This document shows, piece by piece, positions 53,567 through 63,373 of a stretch of DNA of 64,000 nucleotides. Origin of the DNA: JAPOUP01 sp965199865 (lineage in GTDB: Bacteria > Pseudomonadota > Alphaproteobacteria > Rhodobacterales > Rhodobacteraceae). Positions within the stretch are counted from its first letter, which is position 1. Each line of letters starts with the position of its first letter. The notes below the pieces were generated by a model. The model ran no database searches. It saw only the letters and a program-made list of their open reading frames with translations, and was not told where the DNA came from. The stretch lies in NCBI GenBank assembly GCA_965199865.1, contig CBDATU010000020.1, forward strand, positions 124,001 to 188,000, in the 5' to 3' direction. Position numbers and translations under genes: made by a program.

Positions 53567-55105
53567 CTAGAAGCTGACCGCAAACCTGAGCGCGACCGCA
53601 CCAGTCCGCGTGGCCGGACCGGTTCCGGTCTCCTTGTGGTCGACGGCAATGCCGAGGCTGGCCGCGCCGCCGAGCGCCCTGAGATCGATCCCGGCACGGA
53701 CATGCCGCCCGCCGCCACGCTCCAGCCGCATCTCCGCGTGGGGCACCATCAGGCCGGACATTCGGCCGGGCAGCCTCGCGCCCCAGGCGGCGCGGCTGCC
53801 GAGCCAGGCGGATGGGTCGGCGTCCACGGCAGAATCCCCGGGCGCCGCCAGGAGACCGTCCAGGCCGGTGTCCCGCGCCGCCGGCGCGTCCCCGCCCCAG
53901 CCCGGCGTCAGCCCGAAGGCCAGGCCGGTGCCGTCGCCACGGTGGTCCAGGCCCAGCGTCGCCGAGAGCCTCCGGGACCCGGCCCCGACGCCGTCCACGT
54001 CCGCAGTGTACCAGTGCCCCTCAAGACCCGCGTGCCAGCGGCCCCAGCCGCGTCTGGCATCTCCCGCGATCTCGACGCCCGAACCGGTTTCGCCGTCGCC
54101 GCCGTCCACGCGGCCGCTCACCCGCAGGCCGCCCGTCCAGACGCCGTCCGGGGAGGCGTAGTCCGCCCGCAGGCCGAGCCGGGTGCGCGAGACCGAAGCC
54201 GATATCCCGGCCGCCGCGCCGCTCTCCACCGAAAGCCGCGACCAGCCGGCGTCGCCCAGGACCGACAGGCTCAGACCGTCGCCCTCGTGGAGGACCCGCT
54301 CGGCGCCGAAGAGGCCCATGCCGAAGGCGAGGTCGCCATCGAGGCGGACGCTCCCCTCCGGAAGGTCCGCCCCTTCGGCCAGGGCCAGGGGATCCATGTG
54401 AAGGGGTGTCCGGTATCGACGCCAACGGTTCAAGTCGATGCCGGACACGCCATCCCCGCTCCAGAGGCTGTCCACCGTTCCGCTGCCCGATCCGGCCATG
54501 CCCCACAGCGTCAGGCCGCCGCCGAGGCTGGCCCTGGCGTAGGGATAGACAGCGGCGATCCCGCTCTCCGCGAAGCCCGTCACACCGGCTCCGTCGCCGG
54601 AGAGCGACCGGAAAACGCTGATGTCACTCTCGGCAAGGGCGAGGCCCGCGACCCACTCGCGGCCCGGAACCTGGCCCCGGGCGTCCATGCCCCAGAACAG
54701 GGTGCCGTCGCCGTCCTCCGCCGGTGAACCGGCCTGCTGGCCCCAAAGGGTGAGCAGCGGCGTTCCGGAGGAGGCAGCGGCCTGCGGCCGGAACCGTCCC
54801 GGCGTTTCGGGCAACGGCCGGTTGAGGGAGATGGCGAAGCCCTGCCGCCCCGCAAGGTCGCGGAGGTCTTCGAGCGTGCCCGCCCAGACCTGACGGCCCG
54901 GCTCCGGATCAAAGGCTGACAGGCCGGAGCCGCCGAATGGCCGGGACGCCCCTGCCGAAGGTCCGAAGGATGCGTTCGACATCCGGCCCGGACCCAGCGG
55001 GTTTTCCCGCGCGGCGCCGGATGTCGAACTCCCGCCGCCCGGCCGGCCACGCTGCATGCAGTCACCAAGGCTTTCCTCAAGCGGGCAGCCGCCCGGGCCC
55101 GGCGC
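53567..55105 (-). pseudogene. FN3-repeat autotransporter adhesin, part 3 of 3 (beta-barrel)
   Basis: This is the C-terminal 512 codons of one gene split by two insertions. It holds a glycine/serine linker and an autotransporter beta-barrel of about 290 residues (LFWGMDARGQVPGREWVAGL, AVYPYARASLGGGLTLWGMA, RTRLGLRADYASPDGVWTGG). The last residues RFAVSF end in Phe, as needed for BAM-dependent assembly. The part before the ATG at 55057 (APGPGGCPLEESLGDC) joins in frame to the part at 57552. On its own it has no signal peptide and would not be exported. Confidence 0.85.
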
Positions 55106-57542
55106 ATGTCACTATATATTAGTTGATTCCATAGGTCGCCCGTGCTACCTGATTCGCATGCAGGTCGGGATGCGCCATTTCGGGGAGGAAACGGTCGGGT
55201 GGCTGAGGTCCGCGGCGGCGGCGGGAGCCGGACGGCGCAGTCTGGCGGCGGGGCTGTGCGAGCGCGAGGACTGGACCAACGCCGCCGGAGCGCCGTGCCT
55301 CGCTTCCGCCCGGCTGGCCCTGCCGAAGATCGCGGAGCGCTACGGCATCACCCTGCCGCAGGCCGGATCGCCGGTGGCTCCCGGCCAGCCGCTGCCGGAG
55401 CATCCCGACGTCCGGTTCTCCGGCACGCTCGCGGAGCTCGGCGGTGTCGGGCTGGAGATGGCGGAGACGGCGGAGCAGCGGCGCGCCCTGCGGGGGATGA
55501 TGGAGAGCCACCATCCCCGGGGCGACCCGTCCAATCCCGGCGCTCTCCTCTTCTACTGGATCAGCAGCGAACGCCTGGGGCGCGTCGGCGGGCTCTGCTT
55601 TCACGCGGCCAACTGGCACCAGAGGGCACGGGACGCCTACATCGGCTGGATCGGCCGGGAGCGGATGGCGAAGCTGGGGCTGCTGGTGCAGAACTCCAGG
55701 TTCCTGATCCTGCCAGGCGTGGAGGTCCCGCACCTGGCCAGCCACGTTCTGGGGCTGGCGGCGCGGCGGCTTCCCGATGACTGGGAGAGGCTGCACGGCG
55801 TCCGTCCGGCGATGGCCTTCACCTATGTCGGCGCGGAGCGCCCGGGCACGGCCTACGCGGCGGCCGGATGGGAGTTCGCCGGGACCACCTCCGGCCATCC
55901 TCCCGGCCACCGCCGGGAGGGAGCGGAGGCCTGCGGCGTCTGGATGAGGCCGCTGGATCCGGACTGGCGCGACCGCATGTGCCGCGGGCCGGAGACGCCG
56001 CGCTGGCTGGGCCCGGCCCCGGCGATCCCGGAGGACGCCGACTGGGCGGACCTGGAGTTCGGGCTGTGCGGCCATCCCGACGGACGGGTGCGCAGCCGGA
56101 TCCTGGCCATGGGGAGGGCCTGGGAGACCCGGCCCGGTGAGCCGGTCGCCGTTGTCTTCGCCGGAAAAAAGGATCAGGGTGCGGCCTACAGGCTGCTTTC
56201 CAACCCCAGGGTGAGCATGGACGACATCATCGAGAGCCACCGCATGGCCACGCTCCAGCGCTGCCGGGCGGAGACGGAGGTCCTGGCCATCCAGGACACC
56301 ACGATGCTGGACTTTTCCGGCCTGAAGGGCTCCACGGGCGGTCTGGCGAAGCTCGGCGGCGGCGGATCGGGCAGCGTCGGCATCCCGGCGCACGTGACGC
56401 TGGCGGTGTCGGCCTCCGGCCGCGGCCTCGGGGTGCTGGCCATCGACGCCAGCTTCCGGGAGGGCGTCACCGTGAAGGCCGACCGCAGGCGCGGAGGCAC
56501 GGGGCGGGCGGAGCCGGAACCGGACAGGGCGGCGGAGACGGAGACGCCCGACGGTGGCAGCGAGAGCCGCCGCTGGCTGGAGGGCCTGGCCCTGGCGCAG
56601 GAGGTCGGGAGGACCAGCCCTGGAACGCGCGTGATCACCGTCTGCGACCGCGAGGGCGACATATGGGACATGTTCGAGGCCCAGGCGGAAGACCCCGCCG
56701 CGGCCGGGCTGCTGGTGCGCTCCAGCGCCTCGACCCGCCGCTCCGTCATCGCCGGCGGTGAGGTGGTGGACCTCATGGAGCACGTCTCCGGGCTGCCCGC
56801 CGTCTGGACGCGCGTCGTCCACGTCGCGGCGCGCGGCGGGATCACCGGGTCGCGTGGGCGAAAGGCCGTGAGGGCCCGCCCGGCGCGGACCGCGGAGACG
56901 GAGATCCGCGTCGCACGCGTCGAGCTGAAGGCCCCCGGACGGAGCCGCCAGACCCTGCCGGTCACCGCGGTGCTCGCCAGCGAGACCACCACGCCGCCGA
57001 AGGGCGGCCGGCGGCTGTCATGGCTGCTGCTGTCCAGCGACGCGAAGCCCGACCTCCAGGGCGCCATCGACACCGTCAGGCGGTACGAGGCGAGGTGGAC
57101 AATCGAGGAATATTTCAAGACGCTGAAACAGTGCACCCGCATCGAGGACCGCCAGCTCGACGAGGCCGACGACCTCCGGTGCTGCCTCGCCTTCGACGCC
57201 GTCACCGCATGGCGCGTGTTCGACATCCAGCGCGCCGCGAAGGCCGAGCCCGACCGGCCCGCCCTCGATTTCCTGGACGAGGACGAGCTCACCGCCCTCT
57301 GGATCGGACTGGAGGATTACGGCTTCAGGGACGCCCGGGCCCCGCCCTTCGACGGCTTCACCATCCGCGAGGCCGCCATCGACATCGGCCGCTACGTCGG
57401 CTTCATCCCCTCGAAACGCCAGCCCCTGCCGGGGACGCAGAAAATGTGGAAAGGCATGAAATACCTCCTCCAGGCAACCGCATTCTACAGGGCCTTCAGA
57501 AGCCGGGGCCCGCTCAGGGAGTCAACAGTGCTATAGTGACAT
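55106..57542 (+). mobile_element. Tn5/IS4-type element with DruA-domain transposase, copy B (2437 bp)
   Basis: It runs from ATGTCACTATA to its inverse TATAGTGACAT and is flanked by the 9-bp direct repeat GCCCGGCGC (55097-55105 and 57543-57551). Its length equals that of copies C and E, but its end sequences inside the first ten bases differ, so it is a separate isoform. It interrupts the autotransporter gene just before the beta-barrel. Confidence 0.94.
55158..57536 (+). CDS. Transposase with N-terminal DruA (DUF4338) domain and Tn5-type DDE domain (792 residues), copy B
   Basis: Starts MQVGMRHFGEETVGWLRSAA; the stop TAG lies within the terminal inverted repeat. It is the same length as the copy E protein, with perhaps 6-8 percent substitutions by eye, many of them in the first 70 residues and the last 20. 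Catalytic positions are kept: AIQDTTMLDFS, TVCDREGDIWD and YEARWTIEEYFKTLK. The DruA domain includes AYIGWIGRERMAKLGLLVQN and GTAYAAAGWEFAGTT. It should be functional. Confidence 0.88.
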   Translation: MQVGMRHFGEETVGWLRSAAAAGAGRRSLAAGLCEREDWTNAAGAPCLASARLALPKIAERYGITLPQAGSPVAPGQPLPEHPDVRFSGTLAELGGVGLEMAETAEQRRALRGMMESHHPRGDPSNPGALLFYWISSERLGRVGGLCFHAANWHQRARDAYIGWIGRERMAKLGLLVQNSRFLILPGVEVPHLASHVLGLAARRLPDDWERLHGVRPAMAFTYVGAERPGTAYAAAGWEFAGTTSGHPPGHRREGAEACGVWMRPLDPDWRDRMCRGPETPRWLGPAPAIPEDADWADLEFGLCGHPDGRVRSRILAMGRAWETRPGEPVAVVFAGKKDQGAAYRLLSNPRVSMDDIIESHRMATLQRCRAETEVLAIQDTTMLDFSGLKGSTGGLAKLGGGGSGSVGIPAHVTLAVSASGRGLGVLAIDASFREGVTVKADRRRGGTGRAEPEPDRAAETETPDGGSESRRWLEGLALAQEVGRTSPGTRVITVCDREGDIWDMFEAQAEDPAAAGLLVRSSASTRRSVIAGGEVVDLMEHVSGLPAVWTRVVHVAARGGITGSRGRKAVRARPARTAETEIRVARVELKAPGRSRQTLPVTAVLASETTTPPKGGRRLSWLLLSSDAKPDLQGAIDTVRRYEARWTIEEYFKTLKQCTRIEDRQLDEADDLRCCLAFDAVTAWRVFDIQRAAKAEPDRPALDFLDEDELTALWIGLEDYGFRDARAPPFDGFTIREAAIDIGRYVGFIPSKRQPLPGTQKMWKGMKYLLQATAFYRAFRSRGPLRESTVL

Positions 57543-57551
57543 GCCCGGCGC

Positions 57552-59271
57552 GCCGAACAGCCCGGCAAAGGCGGTGAGAACGTCGCTCCCGGAAGTGCCC
57601 GCGTTCATGCGCCCGGTGATGGTCGCGGACGCTTCCTCCAGCATCGAACGGGCCTGGCCCGCAAGGGCGCTCCGCAGCGCCTCGGCCGCCAGCGACTCCG
57701 TCTCCGACGTTCCCACCGTCAGCTGGAACCCATCGCTGGCTTCGCCGCCGGCGATGTCGGCCGCCGTAATGTCGAGGGTCAGCACATGATGGCCTTTCGG
57801 TCCCGTGGTCAGCGTCAGCTCATCGCCCGACCAGACGCCGGTCACCTTGTTGCGCGCCACCGTGTTCAGCTTGCCGGTACGGATCTGGCCGGAACGCTTG
57901 TTCAGCGTCGTCACCATGACCTCGTAGGCGAGACCCGTGCCGCTGAAATGCTCGCCCATGTTCAGGACATGGGTCGCGCCATGACCCAGCGAGAGGTCGG
58001 GGAACGCCAGGATGAGCGTTGCCGGCGCGGCCGGCGTGACCGACACGGTCTCCGACCAGGCGCCGGCGCCGACGCCGTTCACCGCGTGGACCCGGAAGTC
58101 GTAGGCCGTGCCGTTGACGAGGCCCGTCACCGTGGTGCTCGTTCCGGAAATCCCCGCGATCGTGTCCGGCCCGGCCGACCAGTCGCCGCCGATACCGATA
58201 TCCACCTCGTAGGAGGCGATATCCGCCCCGCCAGTGTCGGCAGGGGCGCTCCAGGCGAGCGCGACCCCGCCATCGGCGCTCGTGCCCGCAAGGCCCGTGG
58301 GCGCGGCCGGGGCGACGATGTGCTCCGCAGCCTTCGGCGTTGCCGAGACCGCCTCCGACCACTCGCCCGCGCCCGCGCCGTTCGCCGCACGGACACGGAA
58401 GTCGTACGCCGTGCCGTTGGTCAGATCGGAGACCGTGGTGCTCGTCCCGGTGAGACCGGTGACCGTGTCGGGTCCTGCAGACCAGTCGCCGCCGATGCCG
58501 ATGTCGACATCGTAGCTCGCGACCGCCTCGCCCCCGTCCTCGGCAGGCGCCGACCAGCTCAGCGCAATCTCCCCGTCGCCGGCAACCGCCTCGGGCGCCT
58601 CCGGCCGACCGGGCGCGCCGGTCCCGTCCACCGTGAGCTCGAAGCTGTCGCTCGCCGTCCCGCCTTCGCCGTCCGTCGCGGTAATCGCGAGCGTCAGCAC
58701 ATGACGGCCGGAGGGGCCGGCCGTCAGCGTCAGCACATCGTCCGACCAGGCGCCGGTCACCTTGTTGCGCGCCACCGTGTTGATGGGCGCCGTCTTCACC
58801 TCGCCCGTGCGCTTGTGGGTCGTGGTCACCATCACGGCATAGGTGAGACCGTCGCCGCTGAAATGCTCGCCCATGTCGAGGCCGCGCGCCGCGCCGTTCG
58901 CCATCGCCAGGTCCGCGAAGGGCTGGGCGAGCGTCGCAGAGAGAGGCGCAGGGGTTGCGTATACCGTATCCGACCACTCGCCCTGCCAGTCTCCCTGCAC
59001 GACGCGCACGCGGAAGGCGTAGCGCTGGCCGTCGGTCAGTCCCTCGATGGTGGCGCTCGTGTCGGTGACGGCGATCTGCCGGCTGCCGCCCTCGCTCCAC
59101 TCGGAACCGTCGGGCGTCCAGGCGACCTCGTAGCTCGGGTCGGCCGCCGCCGGCGCGTCGGACGGATCGTCCTCGGCCGCACGCACGCCGGCCGCGCCGG
59201 CGCTGCGCACATCCAGCGCCGACAAGGACGACGCACCGGTCCCGAAAGCGGACTGGAGGCCCGCGCCGGAC
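57552..59271 (-). pseudogene. FN3-repeat autotransporter adhesin, part 2 of 3
   Basis: About 573 codons between the two insertions. Three FN3 domains are visible (ends YAFRVRVVQGDWQGEWSDTV, YDFRVRAANGAGAGEWSEAV, YDFRVHAVNGVGAGAWSETV). Two copies of another repeat of about 95 residues share GEHFSG-GL-Y-VMVTT, NTVARNKVTG-WS and HVLTL-ITA and resemble cadherin-like domains. ALAGQARSMLEEASATITGR is the helical linker typical just before autotransporter barrels. Two FN3 repeats share the segment DIGIGGDWSAGPDT, so the array grew by duplication. Confidence 0.85.
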
Positions 59272-61708
59272 ATGTCACTTGTCCGTGGTTGACTCGGCAG
59301 GGTGGTGATGATACCCGATTCGCATGCAGGTCGGGATGCGTCATTTCAGGGAGGGAACGGTCGAGTGGCTGAGGTCGATGGCGGCGACGGGAGCCAGCCG
59401 TTCCGCCATGGCCGGAGGCCTGTGCGAGCGCGAGGGCTGGACCAACGCCGCAGGAGCGCCGTGCCTCGCCTCCGCCCGGCTGGCCCTGCCGGGGATCGCG
59501 GAGCGCTACGGCATCGCCCTGCCGTCGGCGGGCCGGCCTCCACCCGGTCGTCGCGGGCCGCTGCCGGACCATCCCGACATCCACTTCTCCGGCACGCTCG
59601 CGGAGCTCGGCGGTGTCGGGCTGGAGATGGCGGAGACGGCGGAGCAGCGGCGTGCCCTGCGGGCGATGATGGAGAGCCACCATCCCCAGGGCGAGCCGTC
59701 CAATCCCGGCGCGCTTCTCTTCTACTGGATCAGCAGCGAACGCCTGGGGCGCGTCGGCGGGCTCTGCTTTCACGCGGCCAACTGGCACCAGAGGGCACGG
59801 GACGCCTACATCGGCTGGAGCGGCCGGGAGCGGATGGCGAACCTGCGGCTGCTGGTCCAGAACTCGCGGTTCCTCATCCTGCCGGGTGTGGAGGTCCCGC
59901 ACCTGGCGAGCCACGTTCTGGGTCTGGCGGCAAGGCGGCTTCCCGATGACTGGGAGAGGCTGCACGGCGTCCGTCCGGCGATGGCCTTCACCTATGTCGG
60001 CGCGGAACGCCCGGGCACGGCCTACGCGGCCGCCGGATGGGAGTTCGCCGGGTCCACCTCCGGCCGTCCGCCCGGCCACCGGGAGGGAGCGGAGGCCTGC
60101 GGCGTCTGGATGAGGCCGCTGGATCCGGACTGGCGCGACCGCATGTGCCGCGGGCCTCGGACGCCGCGCTGGCTGGGCCCGGCCCCGGCGGTCCCTGAGA
60201 ACGCCGACTGGGCGGATCTGGAGTTCGGCCTGTGCGGCCACGCCGACAGCAGGGTGCGCGACCGGATCCTGGCCATGGCCAGGGCCTGGGAGACCCGGCC
60301 CGGCGAGCCGGTTTCCGTCGTGTTTCCCGACAGGAAGGACCAGAAGGCGGCCTACAGGCTGCTTTCCAACCCCAGGGTGAGCATGGACGACATCATCGAG
60401 AGCCACCGCATGGCCACCTTGTGGCGCTGCCGCGCCGAAAGGGAGGTCCTGGCCATCCAGGACACCACGATGCTGGACTTTTCCGGCCTGAAGGGCTCCA
60501 CGGGCGGCCTGGCGAAGCTCGGCGGCGGCGGATCGGGCAGCGTCGGCATCCCGGCGCACGTGACGCTGGCGGTGTCGGCCTCCGGCCGCGGCCTCGGGGT
60601 GCTGGCCATCGACGCCGGCTTCCGGGAGGGCGTCACCGTGAAGGTCGACCGCAGGCGCGGAGACACGGGGCGGGCGGAGACGGAACCGGACAGGGCGGCG
60701 GAGACGGAGACACCCGACGGTGGCAGCGAGAGCCGCCGCTGGCTGGAGGGCCTCGCACTGGCGCAGGAGGTCGGGAGGACCAGCCCTGGAACGCGCGTGA
60801 TCACCGTCTGCGACCGCGAGGGCGACATATGGGACATGTTCGAGGCCCAGGCGGAGGACCCCGCCGCGGCCGGGCTGCTGGTGCGCTCCAGCGCCTCGAC
60901 CCGCCGCTCCGTCATCGCCGGCGGCGGGGTGGTCGACCTCATGGAGCATGTCTCCGGGCTGCCCGCCGCCGGGACGCGCACCGTCCACGTCGCGGCGCGC
61001 GGCGGGATCACCGGGTCGCGTGGGCGGAAGGCCGTGAGGGCCCGCCCGGCGCGGACCGCGGAGACGGAGATCCGCGTCGCACGCGTCGAGCTGAAGGCCC
61101 CGGGAAAGAGCCGCCAGACCCTGCCGGTCACCGCCGTGCTCGCCAGCGAGACCACCACGCCGCCGAAGGGCGGCCGGCGGCTGTCATGGCTGCTGCTGTC
61201 CAGCGACGCGAAGCCCGACCTCCAGGGCGCCATCGACACCGTCAGGCGGTACGAAAGAAGATGGACCATCGAGGAATATTTCAAGACGCTGAAACAGTGC
61301 ACCCGCATCGAGGACCGCCGCCTCGACGAGGCCGACGACCTGCGCAGGTGTCTCGCCTTCGACGCCGTCACCGCATGGCGCGTGTTCGACATCCAGCGCG
61401 CCGCGAAGGCCGAGCCCGACCGGCCCGCCCTCGATTTCCTGGACGCGGACGAACTCACCGCCCTGTACATAGCGATGGGCCGGTATCGGTTCAGGAATGT
61501 CCGTGCCCCGCCCTTCGACGGCCTCACCATCCGCGAGGCCGCCATCGACATCGGCCGTTACGTCGGCTTCATCCCCTCGAAACGCCAGCCCCTGCCGGGA
61601 ACGGAGAAAATGTGGAAGGGCATGAAATACCTGCTGCTGGCAACGGAGATGTACAGGGCGATGAGGGAATGGGCGGAGCCTCCAGAGTCACCAGAGGGAT
61701 AGTGACAG
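59272..61708 (+). mobile_element. Tn5/IS4-type element with DruA-domain transposase, copy E (2437 bp)
   Basis: It runs from ATGTCACTTGTCC to GGGATAGTGACAG and is flanked by the 9-bp direct repeat GCGCCGGAC (59263-59271 and 61709-61717). It is nearly identical to copy C and interrupts the autotransporter gene between FN3 domains. The near-identity of C and E points to recent movement. Confidence 0.94.
59324..61702 (+). CDS. Transposase with N-terminal DruA (DUF4338) domain and Tn5-type DDE domain (792 residues), copy E
   Basis: Domains: helix-rich N-terminus with a possible helix-turn-helix (about 1-75); DruA/DUF4338 (about 85-250; LFYWISSERLGRVGGLCFHA, WSGRERMANLRLLVQNSRFL, GTAYAAAGWEFAGSTSG); Tn5-like DNA-binding region (about 300-370; RPGEPVSVVFPDRKDQKAAY, RLLSNPRVSMDDIIESHR); DDE domain with Asp380 (AIQDTT), Asp497 (VCDREGD) and the Y643-R646-E650-K657 signature (YERRWTIEEYFKTLK); and a C-terminal KRQPLPGTEKMWKGMK segment. 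Only the last two are needed in known Tn5-type enzymes, so the 300-residue front part is an addition. The TAG stop is inside the terminal repeat. Confidence 0.9.
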   Translation: MQVGMRHFREGTVEWLRSMAATGASRSAMAGGLCEREGWTNAAGAPCLASARLALPGIAERYGIALPSAGRPPPGRRGPLPDHPDIHFSGTLAELGGVGLEMAETAEQRRALRAMMESHHPQGEPSNPGALLFYWISSERLGRVGGLCFHAANWHQRARDAYIGWSGRERMANLRLLVQNSRFLILPGVEVPHLASHVLGLAARRLPDDWERLHGVRPAMAFTYVGAERPGTAYAAAGWEFAGSTSGRPPGHREGAEACGVWMRPLDPDWRDRMCRGPRTPRWLGPAPAVPENADWADLEFGLCGHADSRVRDRILAMARAWETRPGEPVSVVFPDRKDQKAAYRLLSNPRVSMDDIIESHRMATLWRCRAEREVLAIQDTTMLDFSGLKGSTGGLAKLGGGGSGSVGIPAHVTLAVSASGRGLGVLAIDAGFREGVTVKVDRRRGDTGRAETEPDRAAETETPDGGSESRRWLEGLALAQEVGRTSPGTRVITVCDREGDIWDMFEAQAEDPAAAGLLVRSSASTRRSVIAGGGVVDLMEHVSGLPAAGTRTVHVAARGGITGSRGRKAVRARPARTAETEIRVARVELKAPGKSRQTLPVTAVLASETTTPPKGGRRLSWLLLSSDAKPDLQGAIDTVRRYERRWTIEEYFKTLKQCTRIEDRRLDEADDLRRCLAFDAVTAWRVFDIQRAAKAEPDRPALDFLDADELTALYIAMGRYRFRNVRAPPFDGLTIREAAIDIGRYVGFIPSKRQPLPGTEKMWKGMKYLLLATEMYRAMREWAEPPESPEG

Positions 61709-61717
61709 GCGCCGGAC

Positions 61718-63225
61718 GCGCCCTCGCCGCCCGAGCCACCGCCGTCCGGCCCCTGCCACGACACCTGCACCCGACCGCTCCCGGCGGCCTGGCCCCGGAC
61801 GTTTCCGACTGCGCTGCCGCTGGGCGTGGTCAACGATACCGAGGAGGTGGCGGGGCCGCAGGTGGATAAGCCCCGTTCCTCGTTGCAGGCCTGCACGCGG
61901 AACCTGTAGTCGGTCCCCGGCTGCGTTCGCACCCAGTCATAGGCAATGACGCGCCCGCCGGTACCGAGGCGACTGCTGTGATCGCCCCGGCCCCGCCAGT
62001 CCGACCAGCCGGAGTTCTGATTGCCGTCGCAGGCTTGACCGGGACCCGGTGTGCACGCCTGGTACTGCCAGTAGCGGCCGCCGGGGGAATGGGTCGTGGA
62101 GTGCCAGCTGAGCTCGACGAGACCGCCGGAGAGCGCCCCGGCCTGAAGGCCGGTCGGCGCGGGGGGCGTCGGGGGAGCGGGAAGCTGCCATGTGGTCGCC
62201 CGCACAGACGCTGCGTCGGCGTCGGCGTTGCAGGGATAGCCATCGTATTGCGGACCGCACGCCCGGACCTGGAAGTCGTAGGTCGTTCCGGGGCTCAGGC
62301 CGGTCACGAGCTCCCGGTTCGCCTGCTGCCTGGCGCTCCAGGCTCCGTAGTCGCTGGCGGACGCCAGCTTGTGACGCCACTGGAACCAGTCCTGGCCGTC
62401 GTCGGTCCAGTTGAGCCACATCAGGGCGCCCTCGTTGTTGAAGGGCGAGGCGCGAAGGTGCCGGGGCGCGTCCGGTGCCGTCGGCGGCGGCGGAGCGGTG
62501 CCCGTCGTGCTCGCCGTGATGGCGGAGGCGTCGCCGCAACCGGTAGTGGCATCGCCCCTGCAAGCGCGGACCTCGAAGTCGTAGCTGGTGCCCTGGGTCA
62601 GGTCGTAGAGGTGGCCGTGGTTGACACCATTGACACCGGTCCAACTGGACCAGCCGGTATTGCCCGCGGAGGTGAGCTTGTGCCGGTGACTCCAATACGA
62701 CGACTGTCCGTCGAAGTGCCATTGGAAACTGAGCCCCGTGTCCTGCGCCCGGGTGTTCTTGAGGCCCGGCGGCGCCCCGGGTTTGGGCGCCTCGATTTTC
62801 ACCGTGACGCCCGTGTCGCCTTCAGTCAGGGAGAGACCGCCCCTGGCGATATAGTACGCAGCTCCTCTGCCGTTGCAGCACCAGCCATCCACACCGGGGG
62901 AACTATCCGAGTCCTCCCCCGTATATTCCGTGTCTTTGATGGTTATCTTCAAGTCTTTGAAGACATTCATCGGCACATTATTGGGCGTGCTTTGGAAATA
63001 GGATAAGTTTGAGTGATAGCGCAAATTCTCGATGGTGTACTCGGTCCCGTCAACGGTGAATGTATTTTTGCCGAGGGACCCGAAGGAACCTCCGCTTTCT
63101 GTGCTGTAGCCTAAGATCGTGGAAGATATCGTCTGCCCGGGAGTGTTAGTACCCACGGTCATGGTGGTGTTGAGCAGATCGACGAATTCCTGCGCCGCCG
63201 CCTTGCCGGCGAGCGGCAGGCCCAT
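61718..63225 (-). pseudogene. FN3-repeat autotransporter adhesin, part 1 of 3 (N-terminal)
   Basis: Begins, as far as an in-frame ATG goes, at 63225 (MGLPLAGKAAAQEFVDLLNT), but the signal peptide clearly starts earlier (LTAATRRGVVALLLVLTMGL, from about 63276). About 150 residues of beta-rich head with a Cys pair (VDGWCCNGRG) are followed by three or four FN3 domains whose ends read GTSYDFEVRACRGDATTGCG, GTTYDFQVRACGPQYDGYPC and GTDYRFRVQACNEERGLSTC. The sequence GGSGGEGASGA joins in frame to GLQSAFGTGASS of part 2. The frame upstream of 63225 contains no ATG, GTG or TTG before a TAA at 63490-63492. Confidence 0.85.
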
Positions 63226-63373
63226 GGTCAGGACGAGCAGGAGCGCGACAACCCCGCGGCGCGTCGCAGCGGTCAGCCTGTGGGCGTGGTGGCGGACGGA
63301 ACGGTCGGGGGAAAGGAAAGAAGCGGAGCCGCAGGAGAGGGAAGGCCCGGCGGCGGAAGAAGAAGGACAGGTC

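Noticed and set aside
55158..61702. A complete Druantia anti-phage system
   Set aside because: Only the DruA-type domain is present, fused to transposases inside bounded IS elements. No DruE-like helicase or other Dru gene is in the window.
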